Under the pieces are notes generated by a model. The model was not told the origin of the DNA and ran no database searches. It saw nothing but the letters and a program-made list of their open reading frames with translations. From an uncultured Bacteroides sp. (GTDB lineage: Bacteria > Bacteroidota > Bacteroidia > Bacteroidales > Bacteroidaceae): DNA of 64,000 nt. The stretch spans positions 62,001 to 126,000 of the forward strand of contig CALUOO010000003.1 of the NCBI GenBank assembly GCA_944322345.1, written 5' to 3'. A program made the position numbers and the translations under genes. Position 1 is the first letter of the stretch, and each line of letters opens with the position of its first letter. Below, in pieces: positions 1 through 9,145 of this stretch.

Positions 1-1
1 A

Positions 2-649
2 GCCGCAGACGAAGAGAATGCCAATCTGAAGCTCTCGACCAAAAGTCTGCTGACCGATGACATCGCCGCTGCCGACAGCGAACGCGACGCGTTCTATAGC
101 GGATACAAGAAAGCAGTGCAGGGATTCCTCAACATGCCCGTAGCCGACATTGCACAGGCCGCCAAAGTGCTCAACCAACATATCAAGGACTACGACATCG
201 ACCCGCGCATGCAGCTCGACAAGGAGAGCGGAATGCTGCTCAACTTCATCGAAGACCTTGAGGGAAAATACGCAGCACAGGTCACCACCCTGTCGCTCAC
301 CCCATTCGTCACCAACCTGAAGGCGGCCAACGAACGCGTCATCTCGCTCACCGCCGAACGCACGGAAGAGCGCATGACCGTCACCGTAGGCGCCATGAAA
401 GACTCGCGACGCGCGTCGGACGAAGCCTACCGGATGCTGGTAAAAATGGTGAATGCGCTGGCACTGGTGGAAGGAGAAGCCGAATACGCCAATTTCATCG
501 ACTACGTGAACACGGAAATCGTCCACTTCAAACGCGAAGTGCTGGGACAGAGCGCCAAGCCTACCCAACCCTCGGGAGACGGCGGCGGACAGCCGGGTGG
601 CGGCGACGAAGGCGGCGATGACGGCGAATCGCCCGACCCCATCGTCTGA
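2..649 (+). CDS. DUF6261-type protein, C-terminal part (5' end outside window)
   Basis: The reading frame is open from the first bases of the window, so the gene begins upstream and about 215 residues are visible. The visible part is mostly alpha-helical and charged, and ends in a low-complexity Gly/Asp/Glu/Pro tail closing with GGDDGESPDPIV. A full-length relative lies at 46704-47516 and ends with the same twelve residues. The resemblance to the Bacteroides DUF6261 family is from memory of family appearance. No enzymatic motif, signal peptide or membrane segment is visible and the function is unknown. The first ATG inside the window (116) is only an internal Met. Confidence 0.7.
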   Translation, partial: AADEENANLKLSTKSLLTDDIAAADSERDAFYSGYKKAVQGFLNMPVADIAQAAKVLNQHIKDYDIDPRMQLDKESGMLLNFIEDLEGKYAAQVTTLSLTPFVTNLKAANERVISLTAERTEERMTVTVGAMKDSRRASDEAYRMLVKMVNALALVEGEAEYANFIDYVNTEIVHFKREVLGQSAKPTQPSGDGGGQPGGGDEGGDDGESPDPIV

Positions 650-750
650 CCGCAGCCGGAATCCGGGGCAAAGAAACAGCCGGGAATATCATTTTATCAG
701 TATTTAACCAAAACAAAATCATATTTCCGGCTGTTTATTCAAAAAATACC

Positions 751-758
751 TATATTTG
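751..758 (+). promoter_or_regulatory. -7 box of gdhA promoter
   Basis: TATATTTG matches the Bacteroides -7 consensus TAnnTTTG. It lies 55 bp before the gdhA start, giving a short leader. The -33 element is not obvious. Confidence 0.6.
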
Positions 759-813
759 CACCGAATTCCATTGACATTTCGTCAAACGGGAAACCTTTTA
801 AAAGCATACCATT

Positions 814-2151
814 ATGAACATCCAGAAAATCATGTCCTCCTTGGAGGCAAAACATCCCGGTGAATCCGAGTACTTGCAGGCAGTAAAAGAAGTGCTTCTT
901 TCCATCGAAGAAATCTACAACCAACATCCGGAATTTGAAAAAGCCAAAATCATCGAACGGCTGGTAGAACCCGACCGCATCTTCACCTTCCGCGTCACAT
1001 GGGTGGACGACAAAGGCGAAGTGCAGACCAACCTGGGCTATCGCGTACAGTTCAACAACGCCATCGGCCCGTACAAAGGCGGCATCCGTTTCCACGCATC
1101 CGTCAACCTCTCTATCCTGAAATTCCTTGGCTTCGAACAGACATTCAAGAACGCACTGACCACACTGCCCATGGGCGGCGGAAAAGGCGGTTCCGACTTC
1201 TCACCGCGCGGCAAGAGCAACGCCGAAATCATGCGCTTCTGCCAGGCATTCATGCTGGAGCTGTGGCGTCACTTGGGACCGGACATGGATGTTCCCGCCG
1301 GCGACATCGGCGTAGGCGGCCGCGAAGTAGGCTACATGTTTGGCATGTACAAGAAACTGACCCGCGAATTCACCGGAACCTTCACCGGTAAGGGACTGGA
1401 ATTCGGAGGATCACTCATCCGTCCGGAAGCCACCGGATTCGGAGGACTCTACTTCGTCAACCAGATGCTTCAGACCAAAGGCATAGATATTAAAGGAAAA
1501 ACAGTGGCCATCTCCGGATTCGGCAACGTAGCATGGGGAGCAGCCACCAAGGCAACACAACTGGGAGCCAAAGTCATCACCATCTCCGGACCCGACGGAT
1601 ATATCTACGATCCCGACGGCATCAGCGGCGAGAAGATCGACTACATGCTTGAGCTCCGCGCTTCGGGCAACGACATCGTAGCTCCGTATGCCGAACGGTA
1701 TCCGGGTGCCACCTTCGTAGAAGGCAAACGCCCATGGGAAGTGAAAGCAGACATCGCACTGCCATGCGCTACGCAGAACGAACTGAACGGAGACGACGCA
1801 CGCCATCTGATAGAGAACAAGGTGCTCTGCGTAGGCGAAATCTCCAACATGGGATGTACACCCGAAGCCATCGACCTCTTCATCGAACACAAGATGATGT
1901 ATGCCCCGGGTAAGGCAGTCAATGCCGGCGGAGTAGCAACTTCCGGACTGGAAATGTCACAAAACGCCATGCATCTGAGCTGGAGCGCACAGGAAGTGGA
2001 CGAAAAACTGCACACCATCATGCACGGCATCCACGCTCAATGCGTCAAGTATGGCACAGAACCCGACGGATACATCAACTACGTCAAAGGTGCCAACATC
2101 GCCGGATTCATGAAAGTGGCTCACGCCATGATGGGGCAAGGAATCATTTAA
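814..2151 (+). CDS. gdhA: Glutamate dehydrogenase (NADP-type, hexameric)
   Basis: This enzyme interconverts 2-oxoglutarate plus ammonium and glutamate in the cytoplasm and is the main ammonium-assimilation enzyme of Bacteroides. The length of 445 aa is typical of the hexameric 50-kDa class. Visible motifs are the lysine-containing GGGKGGSDF near residue 122, PAGDIGVGGREVGYM near 160 with the catalytic Asp, and the Rossmann fingerprint SGFGNVAWGAA near 233. The start follows a -7 promoter box and the gene ends before two hairpins, so it appears monocistronic. NADP rather than NAD preference is inferred from family similarity, not from residues I can prove. Confidence 0.96.
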   Translation: MNIQKIMSSLEAKHPGESEYLQAVKEVLLSIEEIYNQHPEFEKAKIIERLVEPDRIFTFRVTWVDDKGEVQTNLGYRVQFNNAIGPYKGGIRFHASVNLSILKFLGFEQTFKNALTTLPMGGGKGGSDFSPRGKSNAEIMRFCQAFMLELWRHLGPDMDVPAGDIGVGGREVGYMFGMYKKLTREFTGTFTGKGLEFGGSLIRPEATGFGGLYFVNQMLQTKGIDIKGKTVAISGFGNVAWGAATKATQLGAKVITISGPDGYIYDPDGISGEKIDYMLELRASGNDIVAPYAERYPGATFVEGKRPWEVKADIALPCATQNELNGDDARHLIENKVLCVGEISNMGCTPEAIDLFIEHKMMYAPGKAVNAGGVATSGLEMSQNAMHLSWSAQEVDEKLHTIMHGIHAQCVKYGTEPDGYINYVKGANIAGFMKVAHAMMGQGII

Positions 2152-2180
2152 ATCGAGTATATTATTGCTGATATACGTAT

Positions 2181-2266
2181 AGTACCATTTCCTATGGTAC
2201 TCTTTTCCAAAAAAGCATATCGCCATCCGTTTTCTGTGAAGAACGCGGATGGCACTCCTTTTTTTA
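2181..2266 (+). terminator. Two consecutive hairpins after gdhA
   Basis: The first is a perfect 8-bp stem AGTACCAT/ATGGTACT with a 5-nt loop (2181-2201). The second is a perfect 8-bp stem GCCATCCG/CGGATGGC (2222-2253), followed at once by a T-rich run and therefore terminator-like. Confidence 0.7.
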
Positions 2267-2267
2267 T

Positions 2268-2275
2268 TACCTTTG
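2268..2275 (+). promoter_or_regulatory. -7 box for the M24 peptidase gene
   Basis: TACCTTTG is an exact TAnnTTTG match directly after the gdhA terminator T run and 46 bp before the next start codon. Confidence 0.65.
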
Positions 2276-2320
2276 TGCACAACATCAATAAAAAAACAAC
2301 AATAAAACTCAAACATACTT

Positions 2321-3484
2321 ATGTTACAACCGGAACTGAAACTCCGCCGCGACAAAATTCGTAGCCTGATGGCATTACAAGGCATCGATGCGGCACTCAT
2401 CACCTGTAATGCCAATCTCATTTATACATACGGATGCGTAGTCAGCGGATACCTTTACCTTCCCCTCCACTCACCGGCACTGCTTTTCTTCAAGCGTCCG
2501 AACAACATCAAGGGCGAGCACTCCTTCCCTATCCGCAAACCCGAACAGATAGTCGACATACTGAAAGAACAGGGACTTCCCACACCTGCCAAGCTGATGC
2601 TCGAAGGCGACGAACTTCCCTTTACCGAATACGTACGTCTGTCAGGCCTGTTTCCGGACGCCGAAATAGTCAACGGTACCCCCATTATCCGACAGGCACG
2701 AAGCATAAAAACCGATGTTGAAATCGAAATGTTCCTCCGCGCTGGAATAGCACACGCCAAAGCCTACGAACAGATTCCTGCTGTCTACCGTCCCGGAATG
2801 ACAGACATCGAGTTTTCCATCGAGATAGAACGCCTGATGCGCCTGCAAGGCAATCTGGGTATCTTCCGTGTATTCGGACGCAGCATGGAAATCTTCATGG
2901 GAAGTGTCCTGTCGGGAGATAATGCCGCTTATCCTTCTCCCTACGATTTTGCCCTAGGCGGACAAGGACTCGATCCCGCCCTCCCCGGAGGTGCCAACGG
3001 CACTCCCCTGAAAGAAGGACAAGCTGTTATGGTAGACTTGGGCGGCAATTTCAACGGATATATGGGTGATATGAGCCGTGTATTTTCAATCGGCAAACTG
3101 CCGGAAGAAGCTTATGCAGCCCATCAGACATGTCTGGAAATTCAAGACAAAGTCAGTAGCATGGCATGTCCCGGAGCTGTTTGCGAAGATTTGTATCAGG
3201 CCGCTGTCGACATTGCCGGCAAAGCAGGATTTGCAGACCGGTTCATGGGCATCGGGCAACAGGCAAAATTCATAGGACATGGAATCGGATTGGAAATAAA
3301 CGAAGCTCCCGTCATTGCTCCGCGCATAAAACAGGAATTGGAACCGGGTATGGTGTTTGCACTGGAACCTAAGATTGTAATTCCGCAAGTAGGTGCAGTA
3401 GGTATCGAAAACTCATGGGTAATCACCAACGAAGGAGCAGAGAAACTGACCATTTGCGAAGAGCAAATCATAGAACTTGGCTAA
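2321..3484 (+). CDS. M24-family Xaa-Pro aminopeptidase
   Basis: A probable cytoplasmic metallopeptidase that removes N-terminal residues preceding proline. An N-terminal creatinase-like domain (about residues 1-150) precedes the pita-bread M24 domain. All five expected metal ligands are visible: Asp in MVDLGG near 238, Asp in GDMSR near 249, His in GHGIG near 320, Glu in ALEPK near 348 and Glu in GIENS near 362. The 387-aa length fits the short PepQ/YpdF-like group. It has its own promoter and ends next to a perfect inverted repeat. Exact substrate preference cannot be read from the sequence. Confidence 0.9.
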   Translation: MLQPELKLRRDKIRSLMALQGIDAALITCNANLIYTYGCVVSGYLYLPLHSPALLFFKRPNNIKGEHSFPIRKPEQIVDILKEQGLPTPAKLMLEGDELPFTEYVRLSGLFPDAEIVNGTPIIRQARSIKTDVEIEMFLRAGIAHAKAYEQIPAVYRPGMTDIEFSIEIERLMRLQGNLGIFRVFGRSMEIFMGSVLSGDNAAYPSPYDFALGGQGLDPALPGGANGTPLKEGQAVMVDLGGNFNGYMGDMSRVFSIGKLPEEAYAAHQTCLEIQDKVSSMACPGAVCEDLYQAAVDIAGKAGFADRFMGIGQQAKFIGHGIGLEINEAPVIAPRIKQELEPGMVFALEPKIVIPQVGAVGIENSWVITNEGAEKLTICEEQIIELG

Positions 3485-3493
3485 AAAAGGAGA

Positions 3494-3558
3494 AGTGAAG
3501 AATGAAGAATAGCGCATGGGCATATCAACACCCTGCATGGCATTCTTCATTCTTCACT
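3494..3558. repeat. Perfect 17-bp inverted repeat between convergent genes
   Basis: Arms 3494-3510 (AGTGAAGAATGAAGAAT) and 3542-3558 (its exact reverse complement) flank a 31-nt loop that itself holds GCATGG/CATGC words. It sits between the stops of two convergent genes and could act as a bidirectional terminator. Confidence 0.8.
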
Positions 3559-3566
3559 ATACTTCT

Positions 3567-5000
3567 TCATTTAACTGCTTTCAATCCCATCTTTTCTGCC
3601 TTTTCCAGCATATATCTATAGGCAGCCTCGTATTCATTGGGAATTATCCCGTCTAATATCGCATCTTTGATAGAACTCTTTAAGGAACCCACCTCTCTGC
3701 AAGGCTGCAGACCAAAGACCTGCATAATTTCTTCGCCGCTCACAGGTGGCTGGAAGTTTCGGATACGGTCTTTTTCTTCCAAATCTTTCAGTTTCTGACG
3801 TACCAGTTGGAAGTTGGTCAGAAAACGTTGCTTCCGTTCCAGATTCTTCGATGTAATATCCGCCTCACACAAGGTCATCAGGTCATCAATATCGTCTCCG
3901 GCTTCGAACAGCAGACGACGGACAGCCGAATCTGTCACCACATCATCAGCAATTACAATAGGTCTCATATGAAGTCCGACCAGTTTCTGGACATATTTCA
4001 TTTTCTCGTTCATCGGAAGCTTCATCTTGCGGAAAATATTTGGAATCATCTTCTCACCCACATAATTATGATTGTGGAAGGTCCATCCTGCTTTCGGTTC
4101 CCAACGTTTCGTCACAGGTTTGGCAATATCATGCAGCAATGCAGCCCATCGCAGCCACAGATTATCCGTTTTCTTGCTTATATTGTCAAGAACCTCCAAT
4201 GTATGATAAAAATTATCCTTATGCGCTCTTCCATTTCTGGTCTCCACTCCCTGTAGTGCCATAAGTTCCGGAAAAATCAAAGCTAAAAGCCCGCTCCGTT
4301 CCAGATCGACAAATCCTTTCGAGGGTATAGGAGAAAGAATAATCTTATTCAACTCGTCGGCAATGCGCTCACGGGAAATGATTCCAATCCGGTCTTTATT
4401 CCTGCACAAAGACTCGAAAGTTTCATCGTCTATATAGAAATTCAGCTGGGTAGCAAAACGAATGCAACGCATCATGCGCAACGGATCATCGCTAAATGTA
4501 ACATCCGGATCCAAAGGAGTACGTATGGTTTTCTCCTTCATATCCTCCATTCCGCCAAATGGGTCTACCAACTCTCCGAAACGTTCTTTATTCAGGCAAA
4601 CCGCCAAGGCATTAATGGTAAAATCGCGCCGATTCTGGTCATCTTCCAATGTACCGTCTTCTACTATCGGTTTTCGTGAATCCCGCTGATACGATTCCTT
4701 GCGTGCACCAACAAACTCCACTTCTGTGTCTCTATACTTCACTTGTGCCGTACCAAAATTCTTGAATACAGATACATGCGCTCCACGTCCCAAACGTTTA
4801 CCCAATGCTTCGGCCATTACAATACCACTGCCAACCACAACCACATCAATGTCTTTTGAAGGACGTTGCAAAAAGATGTCTCTGACATATCCACCTACCA
4901 CATAACATTCTAATCCCAGTTCATCAGCAGTCTCGGAAATCTGTTTGAAAATAGGTTTACTGAAATGCTTTTCCAATTCTCCTTGCGTCAATTCTATCAT
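3567..5000 (-). CDS. CCA tRNA nucleotidyltransferase / poly(A) polymerase family, HD domain
   Basis: A class II nucleotidyltransferase that probably adds or repairs the CCA end of tRNAs. The N-terminal catalytic head shows GGYVRD (residues about 36-41) and the metal-binding DIDVVVVG. An RRDFTINA segment follows, as usual in the family. The C-terminal half carries an HD phosphohydrolase motif, LLHDIAKP near residue 288, giving 477 aa, the normal size for the HD-fused form. It is convergent with the M24 peptidase gene. CCA addition versus polyadenylation cannot be settled by eye, but no other candidate is visible in the window. Confidence 0.88.
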   Translation of the reverse strand: MIELTQGELEKHFSKPIFKQISETADELGLECYVVGGYVRDIFLQRPSKDIDVVVVGSGIVMAEALGKRLGRGAHVSVFKNFGTAQVKYRDTEVEFVGARKESYQRDSRKPIVEDGTLEDDQNRRDFTINALAVCLNKERFGELVDPFGGMEDMKEKTIRTPLDPDVTFSDDPLRMMRCIRFATQLNFYIDDETFESLCRNKDRIGIISRERIADELNKIILSPIPSKGFVDLERSGLLALIFPELMALQGVETRNGRAHKDNFYHTLEVLDNISKKTDNLWLRWAALLHDIAKPVTKRWEPKAGWTFHNHNYVGEKMIPNIFRKMKLPMNEKMKYVQKLVGLHMRPIVIADDVVTDSAVRRLLFEAGDDIDDLMTLCEADITSKNLERKQRFLTNFQLVRQKLKDLEEKDRIRNFQPPVSGEEIMQVFGLQPCREVGSLKSSIKDAILDGIIPNEYEAAYRYMLEKAEKMGLKAVK

Positions 5001-5041
5001 ATCACATCTTTGCTATTAGTTATATATGAAATTTAAGGGTG

Positions 5042-5049
5042 CAAATTTA
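5042..5049 (-). promoter_or_regulatory. -7 box upstream of the CCA transferase gene
   Basis: On the minus strand this reads TAAATTTG, a TAnnTTTG match about 42 bp before the start codon. Confidence 0.55.
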
Positions 5050-5223
5050 GATAGAATCAACGGAATTACCGAATAAATTCATTAGAGACGCAATATAATC
5101 AGACGATATTTTTACATATCCTCCTACTTTTTATCAGTCATCAGTATTCATCTACATTTATACACGAATAATAAGATATAAGAGTTTTTTCATCAAAACG
5201 ATTAAGGTTCAAGGATTATATTG

Positions 5224-5231
5224 TATTTTTG
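5224..5231 (+). promoter_or_regulatory. -7 box upstream of the lipoprotein gene
   Basis: TATTTTTG matches TAnnTTTG and lies 27 bp before the start codon at 5258. Confidence 0.6.
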
Positions 5232-5257
5232 TAGCTGATTATAACAAAATAAATAAC

Positions 5258-6097
5258 ATGAAAAAATTAATAGCTCTCGGATGTAGCATTCTTATATTGA
5301 CTGCTTGTGGGAATGAAATTGAAAAAAAAGCCAACGAAAAGCTGATCACAGCTCGCAATGCTTACGAACATGGCAATTATGAAGAAGCCAAAAAGCAAAT
5401 TGACAGTATTAAAATTCTGTATCCGAAAGCTCTCAAAACACGTAAAGCCGGACAGGAATTAATATTGGATGTCGAGCTGAAACGGCAACAGCAGAAATTG
5501 GATAGTCTATCAGAAATGCTTCAAACCTGCGAAGAAGCATTTAATATAGTCAAAGACAAATACATTCTAGAAAAAGACACAGCTTATCAGGAAATTGGTA
5601 ATTATCTTTGGCCAACCCAAACCATTGAAAAGAACCTGCACCGATCTTATCTCCGTTTCCAAGTCAGTGAACAGGGAGTATTAAGCATGACCTCAATCTA
5701 TTGTGGAAGTAATAATATACATCATATCAGTGTCAAGGCAACAGCTGCTGACGGAACATATATGGAAACCCCCGCATCACGCGATAGTTACGAGACTACC
5801 GACATGGGAGAGAAAATAGAAAAAGCAGATTACAAACAAGAAGAAATAAAGAATTTTGTAGAATTTATTGCATTGCACAAAGATCAGAATATCCGTATCG
5901 AATATATCGGGGAGCGGAAATATACCACTACCATGAGTCCGTCTGACCGACAAGCCGCTATTAGTATTTACGAGCTGGCACAAATTCTCAGTGACATGGC
6001 AGCAATCAAAAAAGCGCAAGAAGCAGCCAATCTGAAAATAGGCTTTGTCAACGAAAAAAAACAGAGAAAGGCTTTAGAAAAGCAAGAAGAAGAATAA
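5258..6097 (+). CDS. Hypothetical lipoprotein
   Basis: I do not recognise a named family. The 279-aa product begins with a clear lipoprotein signal, a Lys-rich start and hydrophobic core ending in LTACGN, with the lipobox Cys at residue 17. Residues about 20-110 are strongly charged and helical and resemble a TPR-like hairpin followed by a coiled coil, with many Lys/Glu/Gln. The middle looks like a beta-rich domain and the C terminus returns to a charged helix ending in EKQEEE. It has its own -7 box and is followed by a hairpin, so it is probably a single-gene unit. An envelope-anchored scaffold role is only a guess. Confidence 0.75.
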   Translation: MKKLIALGCSILILTACGNEIEKKANEKLITARNAYEHGNYEEAKKQIDSIKILYPKALKTRKAGQELILDVELKRQQQKLDSLSEMLQTCEEAFNIVKDKYILEKDTAYQEIGNYLWPTQTIEKNLHRSYLRFQVSEQGVLSMTSIYCGSNNIHHISVKATAADGTYMETPASRDSYETTDMGEKIEKADYKQEEIKNFVEFIALHKDQNIRIEYIGERKYTTTMSPSDRQAAISIYELAQILSDMAAIKKAQEAANLKIGFVNEKKQRKALEKQEEE

Positions 6098-6119
6098 GTT
6101 AAAAACACAAAGAATCATC

Positions 6120-6167
6120 GGCAGCCCTCAACGAAAAATAATTTAATTTTTTCTCTCGTGGGCTGCC
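6120..6167. terminator. Hairpin between convergent genes
   Basis: An 8-bp perfect stem GGCAGCCC/GGGCTGCC separated by 32 nt lies between the lipoprotein gene and a small minus-strand gene. There is no strong T run on the plus side. It may serve both directions. Confidence 0.45.
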
Positions 6168-6174
6168 AATAAAA

Positions 6175-6306
6175 TCATTTCACCCTTCTATTCAATTGAT
6201 TATTCGCCTTGCTAGGTTTGGATTTACCTATCCGCTTACCAGAAGCCTTCTTTTTAACAGATTTTGCCTTCCATGCAAAAGGATTATTATTTCTCTTAAC
6301 TGCCAT
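6175..6306 (-). CDS. Small highly basic protein, 43 aa
   Basis: An ATG at 6306 opens a 43-residue frame ending at the TGA at 6175. The product starts MAVKRNNNPFAWKAKSV and is dominated by Lys, Arg and Asn, with almost no acidic residues. An AAGGAG ribosome-binding sequence, unusual in this genome, lies inside the last codons of the upstream gene about 14 nt before the ATG. The ATG is 8 nt after that gene's stop, so coupled translation is likely. The composition suggests nucleic-acid or ribosome contact, but this is inference and I know no family for it. Confidence 0.55.
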   Translation of the reverse strand: MAVKRNNNPFAWKAKSVKKKASGKRIGKSKPSKANNQLNRRVK

Positions 6307-6314
6307 ATTAACTA

Positions 6315-7310
6315 TTAATCTCCTTCATAATACTCTCTTAAAAACCAACGGGATACAAAGTCCCAATTTTCATGCAGCAACTCCTTGCCTCCATCGAAAG
6401 GGAATTGAGCATCTGGCAAAAGCTGATGTAACATACCATATTTTAATAAATCAAACGGACAAAGCCCTGGCTCGCAAAACAATTCATAAGCTTCCTCTTC
6501 TGCAACTTCAGAATTATATAAAGTATTATTTTCGTATGCAAAATACTCCGCTACATCAGGAGCAATCAGCAATCCTTTTGAATTTCCATACAATACAAAA
6601 TTCTCAAACTCCTTCAATTCTGGCAATAAAGCTTCTTCTTTATCTTCCCAATGTAGAGAATGAACAAAAAAATAACGCAAAGAATCATACGAATCAAAAA
6701 ACATCAGAGATGCTCCCTTGCTCGCTTTTAGGAAATTTTCAACATTAGCAGGTAATTGAAGCCCACCATCCAAAGAAACAGCTGGAAGGGAAGTACGTTC
6801 CTTTTCTAGCCATTCAGCATTTACCAACCACTCGTCTGCCAAGCCACTACTTACCGGTGCCTCTTCAAATTTCTGATCCAGCAGTTCATAGATTTTAGAT
6901 GAAAAGTTCAAGAGTTCTTGGTCAAACGGATTTGCAACGCCATCAAAATCATCACCTGTTGGTGATTCCAATGTCCAAAGCAAAAAGGCAATGTCTTCTA
7001 AGTTTATCTCATCAGTCGCATAATCTTCTGTTAGTGTATAAAAAGGAAGATAGCGTTCATAATTTCTTTTATGCCAGCGCATAAACTGCCTCCAATTACC
7101 ACCATCAGCAATGCAATCTTCTAAATATAAAGCAAAAGTAAGTGCAACTTTATGTTTTACCTGCAAAGGTTCATATTCATATAAAGATGAGCTATCTACA
7201 TGCTCCAATAAGTTATTTGCAAAATCAAGATACCATTGATCTGTTGGAATTATTTTCACACGACTATGCAAATTCAGCCATGTCTTCATGTATATTTTTT
7301 CACATTTCAT
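6315..7310 (-). CDS. Conserved hypothetical acidic protein
   Basis: This is a 331-aa, acidic, Trp/Tyr-rich cytoplasmic protein with no signal peptide or membrane segment. It has a strongly helical look typical of Bacteroidales-restricted families; DUF3843 came to mind but I cannot confirm it. A second possible start (ATG at 7289, MKTWLNLHSR) is equally plausible and would remove seven residues. It lies 25 bp downstream of ruvA in the same direction and is followed by a small basic protein gene, so ruvA, this gene and the small gene probably form one transcription unit. The function is unknown; placement after ruvA is the only clue. Confidence 0.75.
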   Translation of the reverse strand: MKCEKIYMKTWLNLHSRVKIIPTDQWYLDFANNLLEHVDSSSLYEYEPLQVKHKVALTFALYLEDCIADGGNWRQFMRWHKRNYERYLPFYTLTEDYATDEINLEDIAFLLWTLESPTGDDFDGVANPFDQELLNFSSKIYELLDQKFEEAPVSSGLADEWLVNAEWLEKERTSLPAVSLDGGLQLPANVENFLKASKGASLMFFDSYDSLRYFFVHSLHWEDKEEALLPELKEFENFVLYGNSKGLLIAPDVAEYFAYENNTLYNSEVAEEEAYELFCEPGLCPFDLLKYGMLHQLLPDAQFPFDGGKELLHENWDFVSRWFLREYYEGD

Positions 7311-7335
7311 AACCTTAATCTTCTCTCCCCTTAAA

Positions 7336-7944
7336 TTACAATCTTTTTAAAGCCAGTTTTATTACCTTTTCCACAGGAGCTGTCGGCTCTTCTTTCAAAA
7401 TAGCCAGTACAACTTTTTGGGAAGGTGCAGATGCAAAGCCTAGCATTGTTAAAGCAGCTATAGCCTCTTCCTGTACCTCTGTATTCGCAGAGTACATTTT
7501 TGCACTTTCAGGCAATGTTCCTCCTCCAAATGTATCTACTCCCATTATCTTTATTTTATCCTTCAAGTCAACAATAATACGCTGTGCTGTCTTCAGACCA
7601 ATCCCTTTTACAGTCTTTAGCAAATTGGCATTCTCTGCACTAATTACATTTATGAGTTCAGCCGGAGAAAGAGCAGACAAAATCATACGTGCCGTATTTC
7701 CACCAATTCCAGAAACTGAAATTAACAAAAGGAATAATTCACGTTCTTGCCTATCAGCAAAACCATATAAGACATAAGCATCCTCACGAATAGCTTCATA
7801 AATATATAATTTACAGTTCTTTTTTCCTTGAATAGCAGAATAAGTATTCAACGAAATACTGGTAGCATATCCTACCCCATTACAGTCAATAACAGCAACT
7901 GTCGGTGTAAGTTCCACAAGTTCGCCTCTAAGATATTCTATCAT
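7336..7944 (-). CDS. ruvA: Holliday junction branch migration protein RuvA
   Basis: RuvA binds four-way DNA junctions as a tetramer and loads the RuvB motor in recombinational repair. The 202-aa product has the OB-fold N-terminal domain ([12 protein letters not shown] onward). The helix-hairpin-helix domain follows, with [14 protein letters not shown] near residue 80 and [19 protein letters not shown] near 113. A flexible linker and the small C-terminal RuvB-contact domain complete it. Length and order are normal. It is the first gene of a minus-strand unit with an exact -7 box upstream; ruvB is not in the window. Confidence 0.97.
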   Translation of the reverse strand: MIEYLRGELVELTPTVAVIDCNGVGYATSISLNTYSAIQGKKNCKLYIYEAIREDAYVLYGFADRQERELFLLLISVSGIGGNTARMILSALSPAELINVISAENANLLKTVKGIGLKTAQRIIVDLKDKIKIMGVDTFGGGTLPESAKMYSANTEVQEEAIAALTMLGFASAPSQKVVLAILKEEPTAPVEKVIKLALKRL

Positions 7945-8027
7945 AATAACAATTTCTATAAATACTCATTTCCAGATAATTGTAATATATGGAAATCAAG
8001 CAAATTATGCATTCAAATTTATTTGTA

Positions 8028-8035
8028 CAAAGATA
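8028..8035 (-). promoter_or_regulatory. -7 box of the ruvA promoter
   Basis: On the minus strand this reads TATCTTTG, an exact TAnnTTTG match about 84 bp before the ruvA start. Confidence 0.6.
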
Positions 8036-8130
8036 TTCCTTTTTCCCAGATTATCAAGAGAAAAAAGATAGGATTACATCATTAAGCAATTTTATCAGTA
8101 CAAATTAAGGATGTATTATATTAAAATGAC

Positions 8131-8138
8131 TATTTTTG
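8131..8138 (+). promoter_or_regulatory. -7 box of the ddh promoter
   Basis: TATTTTTG matches TAnnTTTG and lies about 44 bp before the ddh start codon, divergent from the ruvA promoter. Confidence 0.6.
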
Positions 8139-8181
8139 CAGCAAAAAGAAAGACATATGATCACTAAAACCCTTTAAATGT

Positions 8182-9081
8182 ATGAAAAAAGTTAGAGCAG
8201 CCATCGTTGGTTATGGCAACATAGGACACTACGTATTGGAAGCCCTTCAAGCAGCACCCGATTTTGAAATTGCAGGTGTTGTACGACGTGCAGGTGCAGA
8301 AAATAAGCCAAAAGAATTAGAAAGCTATCCTGTAGTTAAAGATATTAAAGAGCTAGAGGGAGTAGAAGTAGCCATTCTATGTACTCCGACTCGTAGTGTA
8401 GAAAAATATGCACAAGAATACCTTGCAATGGGAATTAACACTGTTGATAGTTTTGACATCCATACAGGCATTGTAGACCTGAGACGTACGCTAAATGCAA
8501 CAGCTAAGGCCCACGGAGCTGTCTCTATTATATCAGCAGGATGGGATCCGGGAAGTGACTCTATTGTACGTACAATGTTGGAGGCTATCGCACCTAAAGG
8601 TATCACCTATACAAACTTTGGTCCGGGTATGAGTATGGGACATACGGTTGCCGTCAAAGCTATCGAAGGCGTAAAAGCAGCTCTTTCTATGACTATACCA
8701 ACTGGAACAGGTATACACCGCCGCATGGTATACATCGAGCTGAAAGATGGATATAAATTCGAAGAGGTAGCAGCTGCCATCAAGGCCGACCCGTATTTCG
8801 TTAACGACGAGACACATGTGAAACTCGTACCCAGTGTAGACGCGCTGCTAGACATGGGACATGGAGTAAACCTAACCCGAAAAGGCGTATCAGGCAAGAC
8901 TCAGAACCAGTTGTTCGAATTCAACATGCGCATCAACAATCCAGCACTAACGGCACAAGTATTGGTATGCGCAGCACGTGCTTCTATGAAGCAACAACCA
9001 GGATGTTATACAATGGTGGAAATTCCTGTTATCGACTTGCTACCAGGAGACCGTGAGGAATGGATTGGACATTTGGTATAA
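8182..9081 (+). CDS. ddh: meso-Diaminopimelate D-dehydrogenase
   Basis: This NADP enzyme makes meso-diaminopimelate in one step from tetrahydrodipicolinate, supplying lysine and peptidoglycan precursor. The 299-aa length is slightly under the Corynebacterium enzyme. The N-terminal Rossmann fold shows VGYGNIGHYVLEAL at residues about 9-22. Substrate-domain hallmarks include SAGWDPGSDS near 117 and FGPGMSMGHTVAVKAI near 145. It is monocistronic, with its own -7 box and a compound hairpin directly after it. Confidence 0.95.
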   Translation: MKKVRAAIVGYGNIGHYVLEALQAAPDFEIAGVVRRAGAENKPKELESYPVVKDIKELEGVEVAILCTPTRSVEKYAQEYLAMGINTVDSFDIHTGIVDLRRTLNATAKAHGAVSIISAGWDPGSDSIVRTMLEAIAPKGITYTNFGPGMSMGHTVAVKAIEGVKAALSMTIPTGTGIHRRMVYIELKDGYKFEEVAAAIKADPYFVNDETHVKLVPSVDALLDMGHGVNLTRKGVSGKTQNQLFEFNMRINNPALTAQVLVCAARASMKQQPGCYTMVEIPVIDLLPGDREEWIGHLV

Positions 9082-9103
9082 CGTATATTAGCCTCAAAAT
9101 ATT

Positions 9104-9145
9104 ACGCCCGACTTCCATACATTATTATGTATAGAGATTGGGCGT
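9104..9145. terminator. Compound hairpin between ddh and the XRE regulator gene
   Basis: The outer stem ACGCCC/GGGCGT encloses an inner stem ATACAT/ATGTAT (9117-9122, 9127-9132), followed on the plus strand by TTTCATTT. It overlaps the 3' end of the convergent XRE gene. Confidence 0.55.

Noticed and set aside
1411-1890. 159-aa minus-strand open frame inside gdhA
   Set aside because: A shadow of the gdhA coding frame without ribosome-binding site or recognisable domain.
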